DNA of 64,000 bases. Origin: Fallopia convolvulus. Lineage: Eukaryota > Streptophyta > Magnoliopsida > Caryophyllales > Polygonaceae. The notes under the pieces are model-generated. The model did not search any database. It was not told the DNA's origin and saw only the letters and a program-made list of their open reading frames with translations. Within the stretch, counting starts at the first letter, position 1, and every line of letters starts with the position of its first letter. Positions 23,423-36,411 of this stretch are shown in pieces. Both the position numbers and the translations under genes were made by a program. The stretch lies in contig OZ024733.1 of assembly GCA_964016875.1 (NCBI GenBank), positions 4,580,984 to 4,644,983 on the forward strand, given 5' to 3'.

Positions 23423-24157
23423 TCTATATATATAATTAAAACCGCAAAGGATTCGAGCCTCTACATTGCGTCACGTCGGATTTTACAACATGGCGCTCTC
23501 TCATTATGCCACATAAGATTTTGCCAAATGGCATTTTCTCCTTACTCTATGAAATTTCTATGTCAATAATTATTTTCCACGTCATACAACATATGTAATT
23601 TTACAACCATTAAATTTACACATCATTAATTTTTACCATCATTAATTAAAACATCATACTTCACCATCATTTACAAAATAATTCACGAAGAGGACAGTCC
23701 AGGGGTTCAAGCACAACCACCCAACACTACTGCTAAACCATACTCACGCCGCCTCGCTACGCCACCGAAATCATAACGCTTCATCTTCTCTCCTTCCTCC
23801 AACAAATTCTAGCATCGTCCCCGATAGCCAACTATCCCACTGCTTGGATCCATTTGAGAAGACAATCGAGAGTTCACATTCGAATTACCTAACACCACCC
23901 GTCTAACGTTGCAATCATACTTGCATAGTCTCGCCACGCTCCACTAGATTTCTAGAACCATAACAACTAGCCCTCTTCCACCAAATCCGGCACAGTCCAA
24001 TGTTGTTATTTTCAATTTTCCAAGTTTACGTTGATAAGTAGTTTTGGATATTATTTTTTCCCCTTTTGAATTTAATTAATTTACATTTGAAAAAAAACAA
24101 TTTAGATATTATTATTTGTCAAATCATCTACCTATCTACCTAATCTATGTATATATA

Positions 24158-24333
24158 TATTAGGAAATAAATATCTTGTATTATCTTGTAATTATATTCT
24201 TCTTATTTTATGTTTGGCTTGTGCCCCAAGATTGATAAGATCACTTGGACATTAAGCATATCATGTATATAAACCCATGTTGGGATTTCCAATCTAATAA
24301 CGATACATTCACAAATCATATCTTCTGTTTATA
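24158..24333 (+). repeat. 5' LTR of the copia element
   Basis: 176 bp, matching 28751-28809 plus 29618-29734. It contains catgtatataaaccc, a TATA-like box. The terminal dinucleotides are TA...TA instead of the usual TG...CA in both copies. Confidence 0.88.
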
Positions 24334-24391
24334 TGGTATCAGATTTTTTCCGATCCTAGCCTAATTCCGCTAAAACCCTAATCACGCCACC

Positions 24392-27300
24392 ATGACTGAC
24401 GGTGAAACCCATGATCCGAACGCCCTGCCCGCCGATCAACAGGCCAAGGGCTCGCTCTTGCTTGCGGCCTCTGGTTCGCAATCCAACTTCAACCTTACTT
24501 TTCCGAACATTGGTTTCAAACTCGATCGCCACAATTATACTCTTTGGCGTCATACCATCAAATCCTCACTTGAAGCTTATTCCATCGAAGGCTTTCTCAA
24601 ACCAAATATGGCACCTCCTTCAACGATGCTTGTCGCTGCCGGCTTCGAGGCTCCACCGATCGAGAATCCGGCCTTCGCTGCTTGGACTCAGAAAGACAGG
24701 TTTATTCTTCTTTGGATTCGTTCCACTCTTTCAACGCCACTATTGGCTCAAGTAGCCCGGGCGAAAACCACACACGATGCGTGGATTATTCTTGAGAGTA
24801 TGTTTTTCGCTTAGAATAGGGCACGATCTATGCATCTTAAACAACAAATGTAAAATCTAAAAAAGGGCACTCTCAGTATCCTTGAATATGTTGAAAAGAA
24901 GCGAGGGTTTTCTGATGCTCTTGTTGAATGTAATTATATTGTTTCCGACACCGATTTCATTGAATGCCTCTTGAATGGTCTTGGTTCTTCATAGTCGGCT
25001 TTTATCACCGCATACAATATGCAGAAAGAACCTATTACTTCTGATGAACTATTAGGGCTTTTATTACGCGAAGAGGAGAGCATCAATGCCAATTTGCAGC
25101 CGGCCTTGGATTCCTCACTCTCGGCCAATGCTGCATCTAAGGCATCACGCGGCTTGTCATCTTCGAACTCTGGCGCGGCTGGTTCGGAAACTTCCTCAAC
25201 ATCTCGTCCGCCATGCCAGATCTGCGCAAGGACCAGCCACGAAGCAATCAACTGTTGGTAGCGCACTAATCTGTCTGTGTTCCCACCCACCAACCCTAAC
25301 TACAACAATCGGGGCGGTCGTGGTGGTTGTGGAGGTCGTGGCGGCCGTGGAAGCTCTACACGGTCACCTTCTGATCGTAATTCTCATGCGTATTTCGGTC
25401 AGCAACAGCAAGCTTATGCTCCACCGCCGCAATACGCACAACCCCCTCGACAAAATTATTATGTCGGAAACTCGCCCTCCACTCTAGTCGATCCAAATTG
25501 GTGCTTTGATTCTAGGTACACTAGCCATGTCACATCCAATTTCGGTAACCTCTCTGTGCACTCTGATTACACTGGCAATGATGGTTTACAAGTCGGTAAT
25601 GGTACGATCCTTCCTATTACGCATTTGGGCAACAGTTCATTATATTCTACTTCTAAACCTATTCAATTACATAATATTTTATTTTTCCCTCAAATTAAGA
25701 AAAATTTAATCAGTGTTTCTCAGTTAACTAAAGACAATGATGCTTACATGATTTTTTATCCCACTTGTTGTTTTGTGAAGGACAAGCAGGGGCGAACACT
25801 CCTCAAAGGAACCGTTGAAAACGGGCTTTACCACTTGTAAGCCTCAAAACCGCCACTTTCTCCTCCTCCCCGAGCTTACCTTGGTGAAAAGACTACACTT
25901 CAAATTTGGCATGAACGCTTTGGTCACCTGCATGAGTCAGTTTTTCGTCGTCTAGTGTCTAGGTTTAATTTACCAATTTCTTCAAATAATCTTAAGTTTG
26001 TTTGTGAGTCTTGTCAGTTAGGGAAAAGTCATCGACTCTCCCTTCCTGATCGTCATTTACCTAGTGCTTTACCTTTTGAACTCGTTTATTTGGATGTTTG
26101 GGGTCCTGCCCCTATTTCCTCATTTAATGGCAATGTCTATTTTTTAATATTTGTTGATGATTGTACCAAGTTTGTTTGGATCTATTTTCTATCTCAAAAG
26201 TCTCAAGTACTCCAAACTTTAAATCCATGATTGAAACTCAATTCTCCACAAAAATCAAACAGTTCCAGTCTGATTGGGGAGGTGAATACAGAAATGTCTC
26301 TACTTTTCTTCAATCTCAGGGCATTCTGCATAGGGTCTCATGTCCACATACACAGTCTCAAAACGGAGCGGTTGAACGTCGTCACCTTACAATCGTTGAA
26401 AAAGGTTTAGCTCTTCTTTCCCATGCCAAATTGCCTACCATATTTTGGGAGCATGCCTTTCATACAATTGTTTATTTACATAATAGAACCCTCACTCCAA
26501 TCCTAAGCTTCAAATCTCCCTTTGAGGTGCTATACAACAAAATTCCTGACTACAAATTTCTTAAAAGTTTTGGTTGTCTTTGTTATCCGTTTCTCAGGCC
26601 GTATATGTCCAAAAAACTTCAGTATCGTTCCTCTCCATGTGTCTTTATTGGTTATAGTTCCAAACACAAAGGATATTTGTGTCTCCATGTTCCGACTAAT
26701 CAGGTGAACATTGCACGTCATGTCATATTTGATTAATCAACTTTTCCATATCCCAATCATGTTCAAAAACCCGAGCCCATTGTCCAAACTTCATTTCCGA
26801 CTCTAGCCTCTCTCTTGCAACTCGCCTCGTCTCCCTGACCGGCGTCGGCGTCGGCGTCCCCGGCTGCACCGACGCCATGCATTACATCCGATCCACACTT
26901 TGACAGCCCCTCTCCTTCACCACCGTCCCCGTTCACTCCCATGCAGCCTTCACAAGACTCGCCTCCATCCTCAAACAGCCAGCCCGCTCATGTGGTTAGC
27001 ACGGATTCGCGGTCCCTAGAGGGTGAACTTGCCTCGACGGCTTCTCCAAAAACATGTATTCCTACTTCTTCATCAATTCCTTCTTATTTTCGACCCGTTG
27101 AGACCTCCACACACAAAATGGTCACTCGTTCTAAAACCAACAGCCTTAAACCTAAATCCCTGAATGCCACCAAACATTCTTTACTGCCTTCTCCGGATCT
27201 TTACAATGAGCCCAAAACCTTTCTTCAAGCCTCAAAATCTACTGAATGGTAAAACGCTATGCAAAATGAATATGATGCCCTTTTACGTAATGGGACTTGG

Positions 27301-28734
27301 ACTTTAGTACCTCGTCCTTGTAACACTAACATTGTTGGTTGTAAGTGGGTTTACAAGGTCAAACGGAAAGCGGATGGTTCAGTTGAGCGCTATAAAGCGC
27401 GTTTGGTGGCCAAAGGCTATAATCAAGAAGAAGGCATTGATTATTTTGACACTTTTAGTCCGGTTATTAAGCTGACAACTATTCGCATTGTTCTTTCATT
27501 GGCTTTACAGTATTCTTGGCCAATCCGGCAAGTTGATATTAACAACGCTTTTCTCAATGGAGATCTTTCTGAGCAGGTCTACATGTCTCAGCCCCCGGGT
27601 TTTACTGATTTGAGTCGCCCTACTCATGTCTGTTTACTACGCAAAGCCCTCTATGGCTTGAAGCAGGCTCCCAAGGCTTAGTTCACCAAACTTCGGCAAT
27701 TTCTTGTGGCTCACGACTTTCGCTCATGTCGTTCCAACACCTCTCTATATGTCCGACGACATGGTTCGAGTATTCTCTTTATTCTGGTCTATGTGGATGA
27801 TCTTTTGATTACAGGCTTTGTTTCGGCTGATATGGAGCGATTTATTTGTCTTATGAATGCTGCATTTATTTTGCGTGATTTGGGCCCTATTCATTACTTT
27901 CTTGGCCTTGAAGTCACCTGCAAGCGTGATCATATTTTTCTCTCCCAACAGAAGTACATTCGGGATCTTTTAGAACGCAGCAAAATGTGTGATGCTAAGC
28001 CTATCTCGTCGCCTGCCGAACCCGCCTCACGTTTACAGCATTCAGGTGATCCTTTGCCTGATCCATCATTTTATTGCAATATAGTTGGTGCTTTACAATA
28101 TGCTACTATCACTCGTCCCGAGATCTCTTATGTTGTTAACAGAGTGTGTCAGTACATGCATGCTCCGACTGAGTCACACTAGGCTGTCGTAAAATACATT
28201 CTACGCTATCTCAAAGGGATAATTTCGACGGGCTTAATCCTTCGTCCATCTGTTGATCATCGTCTTGTTGCTTATTGTGACGTTGGTTGGGCGTCTGATG
28301 GTGATGACTGCCGTTCTCAACATGGTTTTGCCATTTATTATGTTGGCAATCTTATTAGTTGGTCATCCAAGAAGCAACATGTCATTGTAAAATCCAGCAC
28401 TGAAGTAGAGTATCGCGCTATTGCCTTCACTTCCAGTGAATTAATTTGGATTCAACAACTCTTACAGGAACTTCAGGCTCCTCTTCGTTGTCATCTTATC
28501 ATTTTATGTGATAATCTGAGTGCTACTTACATGTCTGCCAATCCGGTTTTTCATCAGCGCTCTAAGCACATTAAAATTGATTACTATTTTGTTCGAGAAC
28601 AGGTTGAAGATGGATCTCTAGTTGTTCGCCATGTCCGTCCCAATGATCAAACTGCTGACATTTTCACAAAGGCTGTTGACACGGCTCGTTTTCTGCAATT
28701 GCGTTCCAAGCTTCATGTTGTTCCTCCTCCATGA
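24392..28734 (+). pseudogene. copia gag-pol remnant
   Basis: The gag start is MTDGETHDPNALPADQQ at 24392. A single knuckle-like CQICARTSHEAINC lies near 25215. The protease site reads CFDSRYTSHVTS, so the usual DSG/DTG is changed to DSR. Integrase: DVWGPAPIS, FQSDWGGEYRN and [44 protein letters not shown] and the intact LVYVDDLLITG near 27790. RNase H: AYCDVGWASDGDD, STEVEYRAIA and DNLSATYMSANPV, ending at 28734. Stops at 24812, 25258, 25838, 26230, 26734, 27250, 27679 and 28180 or nearby break it into pieces. Confidence 0.9.
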
Positions 28735-28750
28735 GCTTGTGGGGGGAGGG

Positions 28751-29734
28751 TATTAGGAAATAAATATCTTGTATTATCTTTTAATTATATTTTTCTTATT
28801 TTATGTTTGGCTTGTACCCATTGTTATTAAAATCGGGATTCTAGGATCGGATCGTGATAGGTCTTATGGATCGAATCGTAAAATCGGATCGTAGAATCGT
28901 AAGATTTTACATTATGAATAAATATGAATATTTTTAAAAAAATTGATAGTAGGTGCAAAAAACAAAAGAAATATGGTTGTTTCATGAAAACTTACACTAA
29001 TATAAGGTAATAAAATTTTAAAATTGACCATATTTTATTCACAAAGCATCTATACATGAGAGAGATGTTTTATAATACTAGAATATTTGGGTTTTTACGT
29101 GTAAAAATTTAGTATTATTATGAAAAAACTCAAATTGTGCTTGTACTTTGTGAAAAATAACTAATATTATGAGTGATTGTGTGAAAATTAATAAATTTTG
29201 ATTGATTTTATGGAAAAAAATAAATTATGAGTAGGTTTTGGTTTGTAAGGGATTTAAAATATGAAAAAAAAATAAGAGTGGATTTTGTAAGAAAAAATGC
29301 ATTTCATTAAAAATAAAAAAATATAGAATAATTTTTGTATAATTTTTTCATATAAAATGCAAGATCTATAAAGATATAATAGTTTAATATAGGCCATTTA
29401 TTTATTTTTAGAAAAATTGAGCCTTCTAGTTGAGTTTTATAAATAAAACCTACAAAATCTTACGATTCTACGATTCTATACGATTCTGTACGATTCTTAT
29501 ACGATGCTATTGCGATTCTGATGTAAAACGATTTTTCACTCGGATCCGGATCGTCACCTGAATTTGGATCGTAAAATCGTATGATTTTACGACTTGAATC
29601 TCGATTTTAATAACCATGCTTGTGCCCCAAGATTGATACGATCACTTGGGCATTAAGCATATCATGTATATAAACCCTTGTTGGGATTTCCAATCTAATA
29701 ACGATACATTCACAAATCATATCTTCTGTTTATA
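28751..29734 (+). repeat. 3' LTR of the copia element, split by a MITE
   Basis: The LTR matches the 5' copy up to 28818 and again from 29618. The 799-bp interruption is the Mutator-type element below. A polypurine run tggggggaggg ends at 28750, directly before the LTR. Confidence 0.88.
28819..29617. mobile_element. Mutator-type MITE
   Basis: A 799-bp insertion flanked by a 9-bp duplication, gcttgtacc (28810-28818) and gcttgtgcc (29618-29626), one mismatch; nine bases is the Mutator signature. The ends are inverted: attgttattaaaatcggg on the left and its near-complement ctcgattttaataaccat on the right, about 24 bp. The inner flanks are filled with short acgattct/gatcg words in direct and inverted order (29460-29580). 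There is no ORF, so it depends on a transposase elsewhere. Confidence 0.8.
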
Positions 29735-29739
29735 ATATA

Positions 29740-30032
29740 AAAGATGCAAGGAATAAGGCAACCACGTTGCGCCACCTAGGATTTTCCTACGTGTCGTTCC
29801 CACGTTAAGCCACCTAGGATTTCGCCACATAGGATTTTTTATTTTGAAAATTTATATATGTTAATATTATTTTAGGATAATATAGAAATAGGAGAGATTA
29901 ATCAGGAGAGATTCTATCCAAAATAAAAATGTTATCAATATATCATGAATTAGGATAGATCTAAATTTTTTTATCTAAAATTAAAATAAATTACAGAACA
30001 TTAGATATTATATATTAAGATAGATGTATTAA
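29740..30032. other. Helitron B interior, no gene
   Basis: It contains three copies of a gccac(ct/at)aggattt word near 29775-29845 and AT-rich sequence. Nothing coding is seen. Confidence 0.5.
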
Positions 30033-30279
30033 TCTATATATATAATTAAAACCACTAAGGATTCGAGCCTCCTCATTGCGCCACGTCAGATTTTTCCACT
30101 TGGCGAGCCCTCATTACGCCACGTAGGATTTTGACACATGTCAAAATTTCCTTACTCTACCTATTTTACATGTCATATAATTTTTAACACCTCATATTAT
30201 GTATTGCCATGTCATTTACACATCATAAATGATCTAAATATATCAAATTAAAATTTATTATAGTTATCCTTATTAAACC

Positions 30280-30665
30280 AACCCATAAGATTCAATTCAG
30301 AATTCAAACTTCATATCTTCATCTTCATTAACGTCATCTCCAAGTCTCCAACGCCGATTCCTCCACATCATCTTCGGCAACGCCGTGCTTGGCTCCTTCG
30401 CCGACATTCTCGATCTACCAAAGAATCCAACAATGATTCTCAAAACCCTCATCTTCTTAATCACCATCCTGGTATAGTACTAACCTCACACACCCACCAC
30501 CAAATATGGTGTCATGTTCGACCAGAAGAAAATCATCATCTGAGACAACCTGTGCACGCTTCGCTATGTCAACTGCCCCATCTTCGTTCTCTCCAAGGAG
30601 GAGCCCCATGCTTGGTGGTGTTTAAGCCAGGGAGGCAAAAGAATACGCCATTTACAAGTATGGTT
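30280..30665 (+). pseudogene. Gene-like fragment inside Helitron C, unidentified
   Basis: A stretch with ordinary genic base composition in AT-rich surroundings. One reading gives IIFGNAVLGSFADILDLP and MILKTLIFLITIL, then stops; another gives YGVMFDQKKIII, CTLRYVNCPIFVLSKEEPHA and WWCLSQGGK. I do not recognise a family. It looks like a captured exon or two, now broken by stops. Confidence 0.35.
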
Positions 30666-30957
30666 GTTTTTGTGTTTTTGATGATGATTTACATACTTTT
30701 AGGGTTTTCTAAATTAATTTAACCGCTACTCCTAAAAGCTAGATATTATTTTATATGTTATTTTGATAAATAAAAAATATTCCATTTAATCCAATCTTAT
30801 TAAATAAAATATACAATTTTAATTTGTAAATTTGTTCTTTTGGATGATTTAAATAAATAGCAAAAAAAAAGAGGCTAATTAGGTGGATATTAAGGAGTGT
30901 GTGAAAATTAGCTAAATAGCAAAAACCTCCATCACCCACCCCCCACCCCCACTCTCA

Positions 30958-32260
30958 CCGAGTTGACTCGGTCGTTGACCGGGTGGACTCGCCCGTTGAC
31001 CGAGTTGACTCGGTCGTTGACCGACTGTTGACCGGCGTTGACCGACCGTTGACCGGCGTTGACCATCATCACAATCATCACTTTCATAACCGTCATCACA
31101 ATTTTTTCACCGTCATCACAACTTATTTCACCGTCATCACAATTTTTTGATGACAAAAAGTATAATAAAAGGTAAAAAGTGTCATCAAAATGTCTTGATG
31201 ACACTTTTTGATGACAAAAAGTATCATCAAAGGCATTCAACCACATAAAAACAACCGTCATCACTGTCATCACAATTTATTTCACCGTCATCAAAAAATT
31301 TTGATGACAAAAAGTGTAATAAAAGGCAAAAAGTGTCATCAAAATGTCTTGATGACAACTTTTTGATAACAAAAAGTATCATCAAAGGCATTCAAACCAT
31401 ATAAAAACAACCGTCATCACACGGTTCGAACCGTCATCAACTATCATCACTTGTCATCGTTACTTGATGACGGTTTGATTGTCATCAACTATCATCTCTA
31501 CTTGATGACGGTTCGATTAATTTGTCATCAAAAGGGCATTGATGACAAACAAGTGTCATCAAACTATCATCACTTAAGCGTCATCAAATATGTGTCATCA
31601 CTATCATCACTGTCATCATTACTTGATGACGGTTTGATTGTCATCAACTATCATCATAAATGTCATCTCTGCTTGATGACGGTTCAATTCTCATCACTTG
31701 TCATCGTTAATTGATGATGGTCAGATTGTCATCAACTATCATCACTACTTGATGACGGTTCGATTAATTTGTCATCAAAAGGGCCTTGATGACAAACAAG
31801 TGTCATCAAACTATCATCACTTAAGCTTCATCAAATATGTGTCATCACTATCATCACTGTCATCACTACTTGATGACGGTTTGATTGTCATCAACTATCA
31901 TCACAAATGTCATCTCTACTTGACGACGGTTCGATTGTCGTCAACTATCATTGCTACTTGATGACAGTTTGATTGATTTGTTTGTCATCAAAAGGGCCTT
32001 GATGACAAACAAGTATCATCAAAGGACCTTGATGATATTGATTTGTTTGTCATCAAAAGGGCCTTGATGACAAACAACCATCATCGTCATCACTTAAAGT
32101 TTGTTCATTTTTATCATCACTACATAAAAATAGTTGTCATCGATGCATAAAGAAAACAATTTTCATCACTAAAAAAAATCAAATTGTCATAAAAATATCA
32201 TTTGTCATCACTAAATATAAACATGTCATCAAAAAAATTAAATGCAATCAAAGATCATTA
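30958..32260. repeat. GTTGACC and TGATGAC repeat field
   Basis: It opens with a cluster of gttgacc/gagttgactcgg words (30958-31065), many of them inverted. Then follow about 1.2 kb dense in ttgatgac and its complement gtcatcaa. Two blocks of about 248 bp starting near 31497 and 31745 are tandem copies (acttgatgacggttcgatt ... ). Such dense inverted short repeats resemble the subterminal region of a DNA transposon or a foldback element. The ORFs reported across it are repeat artefacts. Confidence 0.65.
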
Positions 32261-32263
32261 GTA

Positions 32264-32334
32264 AGCCTATGTGGGATTTGAACCCACATCATTATGCATT
32301 AAGCACATTGCTCTACCATTTGAACTAATAGGCT
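32264..32334 (-). tRNA. tRNA-like sequence or tRNA pseudogene
   Basis: 71 nt on the minus strand. The acceptor arm pairs perfectly over 7 bp (agcctat/ataggct). The D-arm gttc...gagc encloses AAATGGTA. The T-arm gtggg-ttcaaat-cccac is perfect. Box A (tagttcaaatgg) and box B (ggttcaaatcc) fit RNA polymerase III promoters, and a T7 run follows about 25 bases on. The anticodon stem has a mismatch, and the loop cttaatg would place TAA as anticodon, but the long variable arm of tRNA-Leu is missing. I call it tRNA-derived rather than a sure tRNA gene. Confidence 0.5.
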
Positions 32335-32339
32335 AACCA

Positions 32340-33190
32340 ATAATGCACAAAAAACTCCTAACAATCAGCAATGTGCAACAACAAAGAACAAAAAATTGGG
32401 AAAATATAAGTAGTGGCAACTGTCATCAAGTGTCATCAAACTATCATCACTTAAAGTTTGTTCATTTTTATCATCACCATAAAAAATAGTTGTCACAAAA
32501 ATTTACATATATAATCCAACGGATTTTAGGATATATAAACCAAATCAACATCAGAAAATATTACCCTGAAAATGACCCTTCTATTCTACCCAACTTAGTT
32601 TCTCATGATTGTTCTTGAATTTATTACTTAGATTGAACATGCAGGAAAGGAAAATCTCGTGTTCATGCATATACTATGGCAGTGAGAACAAATCCAACTA
32701 TTAATTAATACATACATATGTAAAGATGCAAGCATAGACTGTGTCAAGATTAGCACAAATTGGACATATTAACTAGAATTCTTCAATATGCTTACAACCA
32801 AACAAATCAGTGGGCCATAATCATGTATCAGATTGAGATTACTTGATCAATAACTTTTTTATAATTGTTTTTAGGAATACTCAATTTTTTCTTTGTCATG
32901 GAAGTTATATCAGATGTTGTGTCACCAAATAGGATTTTTTGGGTCCATACTGTGTGAAAAACCATATCGTTGTCACTTCTTCATCTAGTGATAATTTATA
33001 ATCTGAATTTTACAAACTTATCACTAAAAAGACAAAATACATTTGATGAATGCCAAAGGTTGGTAATTGATATTCAAAGCTGAAAATGGACTACTTAGGG
33101 ATTGTGATTGTCAACATCTCTTCACTAGTTAGTCTGAGTAAATAATCTTCCATATAATAAAGTTAAGTACAAAAAATATACCTTGAAGGC
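32340..33190. other. Helitron C interior, no gene recognised
   Basis: AT-rich sequence with a few further gtcatcaa words near 32420. Nothing coding can be supported. Confidence 0.5.
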
Positions 33191-33195
33191 ACTCT

Positions 33196-33960
33196 GTTTA
33201 AGTAGTGGAATTCTGGACCTTTCCCACTAGCCACACACATTCAATTCTTTCTTAGCAGTGAAAAATGCATCATCAAAGATGACCTAAACCAGCAAATAAA
33301 AACCACACATAGCTAACATTAACATGATTCCACAACCTTTTCAACAGAGGCGACACGGTGCCTCAGTAACCAGATTAATCCCATTCACATCAATCAAGTG
33401 AATCCTTTTGTGACTCAATGAGGCCGGGATTTGAATGAGTATTTCCGTCAATAAATGTATAAGTGAATGAATGATTGAAAAATACATACAGAAAACTGAA
33501 AAAGAATACAACATAAGCATCTTTCAATAGGAATTTGGCTCTCTAATAAAAGAAGCAGATGGAAAACGAAAAAAAATAAAATTTCATTGACATTCTCAAA
33601 TTTTTGATCTCTAACCAAGTCAGACGAGTCATCACAATTTCACTCCATAATCCTCCCAAATCATCACAAAAAGAGTGCGAGTAGAGATTTAAGATTTGCG
33701 AGAGAGACCATTACCTAAAAGAGATGCTTCAAGCATGGTGGATGGATTAGAATTCGCTAGGGTTTGGAAACGCAATTGGATCTCGACGGATTTGAATGAT
33801 CTCTGACACTCTAGAACCATTACTCCAATTTCATGAACAATTCAATTTATCAACGGGAGATGATGTTGATGTGGGAATCGTTCTTCGTGCTTGAGAGTCG
33901 GGGATAGCTTTCAAAAGAGGCGAGAGAGAAACTCGGGATGCAGAGAGGGAGCACAAGTGG
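33196..33960 (-). pseudogene. Gene fragment with exon-like pieces, unidentified
   Basis: Read on the minus strand, 33960-33710 resembles a 5' leader and first short exon. It has a pyrimidine-rich start, AACCCTAG, then ATGCTTGAAGCATCTCTTTTAG followed by a GT donor near 33716. Further on, 33285-33196 reads VIFDDAFFTAKKELNVCG, a stop, then WERSRIPLLKQSAFK before a GT. The family is not recognised. The setting suggests gene pieces picked up by Helitron C. Confidence 0.35.
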
Positions 33961-36411
33961 GGAGGCAGAAAAATAAAAAATAAATGTATTCTAAGGCTTA
34001 AATACTTGACAAATAGCTAATTTATCAAGGGAGCTTAACAAAGACCTAAATAGGGGGCTTAAAATGCTTTTGGGCTAAATTTGTTCTTTTTGCTAACTCT
34101 TTTTTTTATAGTCTTCCTATAAAGATTGTCCTATAAAAATAATGCATATCATATTATACTCAAATTGATACGAAAAGGGTAATAAATATATGCATATATT
34201 TTTTATACATATCTTTTTAATAATAGGATATGGAAAGAGTAATAATTAGGATATGAATCTTTGTCTAAATACATGCATATTATTTCATCTCATGATTTAG
34301 TATATGATCTTCAAAACACATTCACCATTTTATTCATTTTTCGTTATTTAAATATTTACAAATTAATTAAAAAAATCACTGCCCAAATTATCCAAATTAA
34401 TGGATCGAATATTTTTGAGAATCATATGAAATTCAAAATTTAAAAATTATAACCAATTCAATCTAATCAAATCTCAAAAAATCATTTACTTTTATTTCCT
34501 CCCAAACCAACCACAATCACGGATTCTAACAAATTCACTTATAAGTTAGAGATTATGTAAAATCTCAACAAATCATTTACTTTTTTTTTTGGTTGATTTT
34601 TTTTTCCGATTTTACTTTGATATTCGTATTAAAAATATTTTAATTTCCATGTAATCCTTATTGGATTTGGATTTGTAAAGAAATTATGATGTTATTTGGA
34701 AATTTAGATACAAATTGAACTATTTCTATATATTTTCAATTTGATTCAGTTTAATTAATTTATATAAATTGCAGATTATTATATAGATACAAATTTTCAA
34801 ATCAACCAAATCCATTTATAAACAATTTTATTTCCTTATTCGTTCTAATATTTTTTTGGCAAGTTACATGATTGTTTTGGAAATTAACTTACTAAGCCAC
34901 TTTTGATTGTTTTGAAAATTTAGATATAAATCAGGATATTTCTATATATTTTCTATTATTTTACACTCCATACATTTGATTGTTCATATATATTTTATTT
35001 AACAAATCTTTAAATTTCTAACCATGTAATCTTTTAAAATCTTTTCATCAAATCCTTAAATTTCTAACAAATCTTAACACTCGATACTATATATATTTTC
35101 CTATATCAAATCTTTTAAACGAATGATTCTTTCCAACAATTACATTCGTTCTTATCTAAAAAATTTAAATAAAAATTTATTATCTAATATTAAATATTAA
35201 ATTTACGTAAAAATTTACGAAAATTTACGTAAAAATTTATTATCTGTTAAGATTTTAAATTTATATATTGATAAAAATCTAATATTAAATCTTTTTAGAC
35301 AAATTTTTAAAATTTATTGATCCCCTAAATTTGAATGACTTATTAAATAAAAATATCAACTAATTTTCGGAATTCATAAAATAACATTTTTGAAATTTCT
35401 ATTTTATCAATATTTGATTATAAAATACATTTATATTTTTTTACTCGAATTGTTTCCTTGACAGGTTAATCAAATTTTTAAAAATAATTCATGTATAAAT
35501 AGTTTTTTATTATGAAGATTAATTGATGAATATATGTAACAAATTTTTAGATTTTTTTATTATTGAAGATTAATTGCATAAAAATTCTATTTTTAAATAT
35601 CTCTTTATCTTGATATTTTCAACTAAATTTTATTTTGATCGAGATTTTTATTAGTGCAATTTCAAAAGATATTAGCAATATATATTATGAAGTTTATAAA
35701 TAAAGATTTAGAAGGATACTTAGATTATGAACTGTCCACAAAATAAAAATTTGAAAGAATATTTTATATTTACATTGTATTACGATTGATTTACCCTCTT
35801 TATTTTATTGTAATTTATATTTATATATAAAGTAGTCATTAGTTGATATTTGATTAATTAAGGAAAAAATTATTGTGTTTATTATTTAAAGAAATTACAT
35901 AGTACTCCTACTTCTTTCTTTTAGCGAATCTTAACTTCTACTAGATTGTTTCTTATATAATATCTATTCGTATTAATAAAAGAAAAAGAAACATTGATAT
36001 TTAATTTCTTATTTATATTTATGTTTTTTCTAACCTGTGTTCTTAGGGTATAGGTTAAAAAAATTTATTTAGAAATACTTAAGTATATTTTAAGTATTTA
36101 ACCTTTTTAAAATTATTTCCTAAGGGGTTATGCTTTCTTTCTTAGGGTTTAGTTTCAATATTCGGTATTCTTATCCTATGCGGCTATGCCCTTAGGGGCA
36201 GTGCATAGGTTTGAAAACTGATTTATTTACATACTAATTTATCATACTTGATCTTCAATATTAAAAATACGATTTAGTAATTAATTTTTTATATACTAAA
36301 AATTATAATTTTATTATCTGTTTTTATATGTTGGATCACGATATGAACAAAAAAAACTAAAACAAAATATTTTTGTAATATTTTATTAAAATAAGTAATA
36401 CATATATAAAC
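33961..36411. other. AT-rich Helitron C tail, no gene
   Basis: About 2.4 kb of very AT-rich DNA. The only ORF of 60 codons (34261) is composition noise. Nothing else is seen until the terminal hairpin. Confidence 0.55.

Larger units (their letters stand above)
24158..29734 (+). mobile_element. Ty1/copia element (Ale/Retrofit-like), with MITE in its 3' LTR
   Basis: LTRs are 176 bp (TATTAGG...TTTATA). The target duplication is atata (24153-24157 and 29735-29739). A tRNA-iMet-type primer site (tggtatcaga, 24334-24343) directly follows the 5' LTR, and a polypurine tract (28740-28750) precedes the 3' LTR. Without the MITE and its 9-bp duplication the element is about 4.77 kb. Gag-pol order is protease, integrase, RT, RNase H, as in copia. 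The small size, short LTRs and single zinc knuckle suggest the Ale/Retrofit lineage, an inference. Many stops make it inactive. Confidence 0.9.

Noticed and set aside
31451..31961. Two similar 87-codon ORFs as a duplicated small protein
   Set aside because: They are translations of tandem TGATGAC repeats of about 248 bp and have no codon bias or family.
32264..32334. Genuine tRNA-Leu(UAA) gene
   Set aside because: The long variable arm is missing, the anticodon stem has a mismatch and the setting is a repeat field; kept only as tRNA-like.
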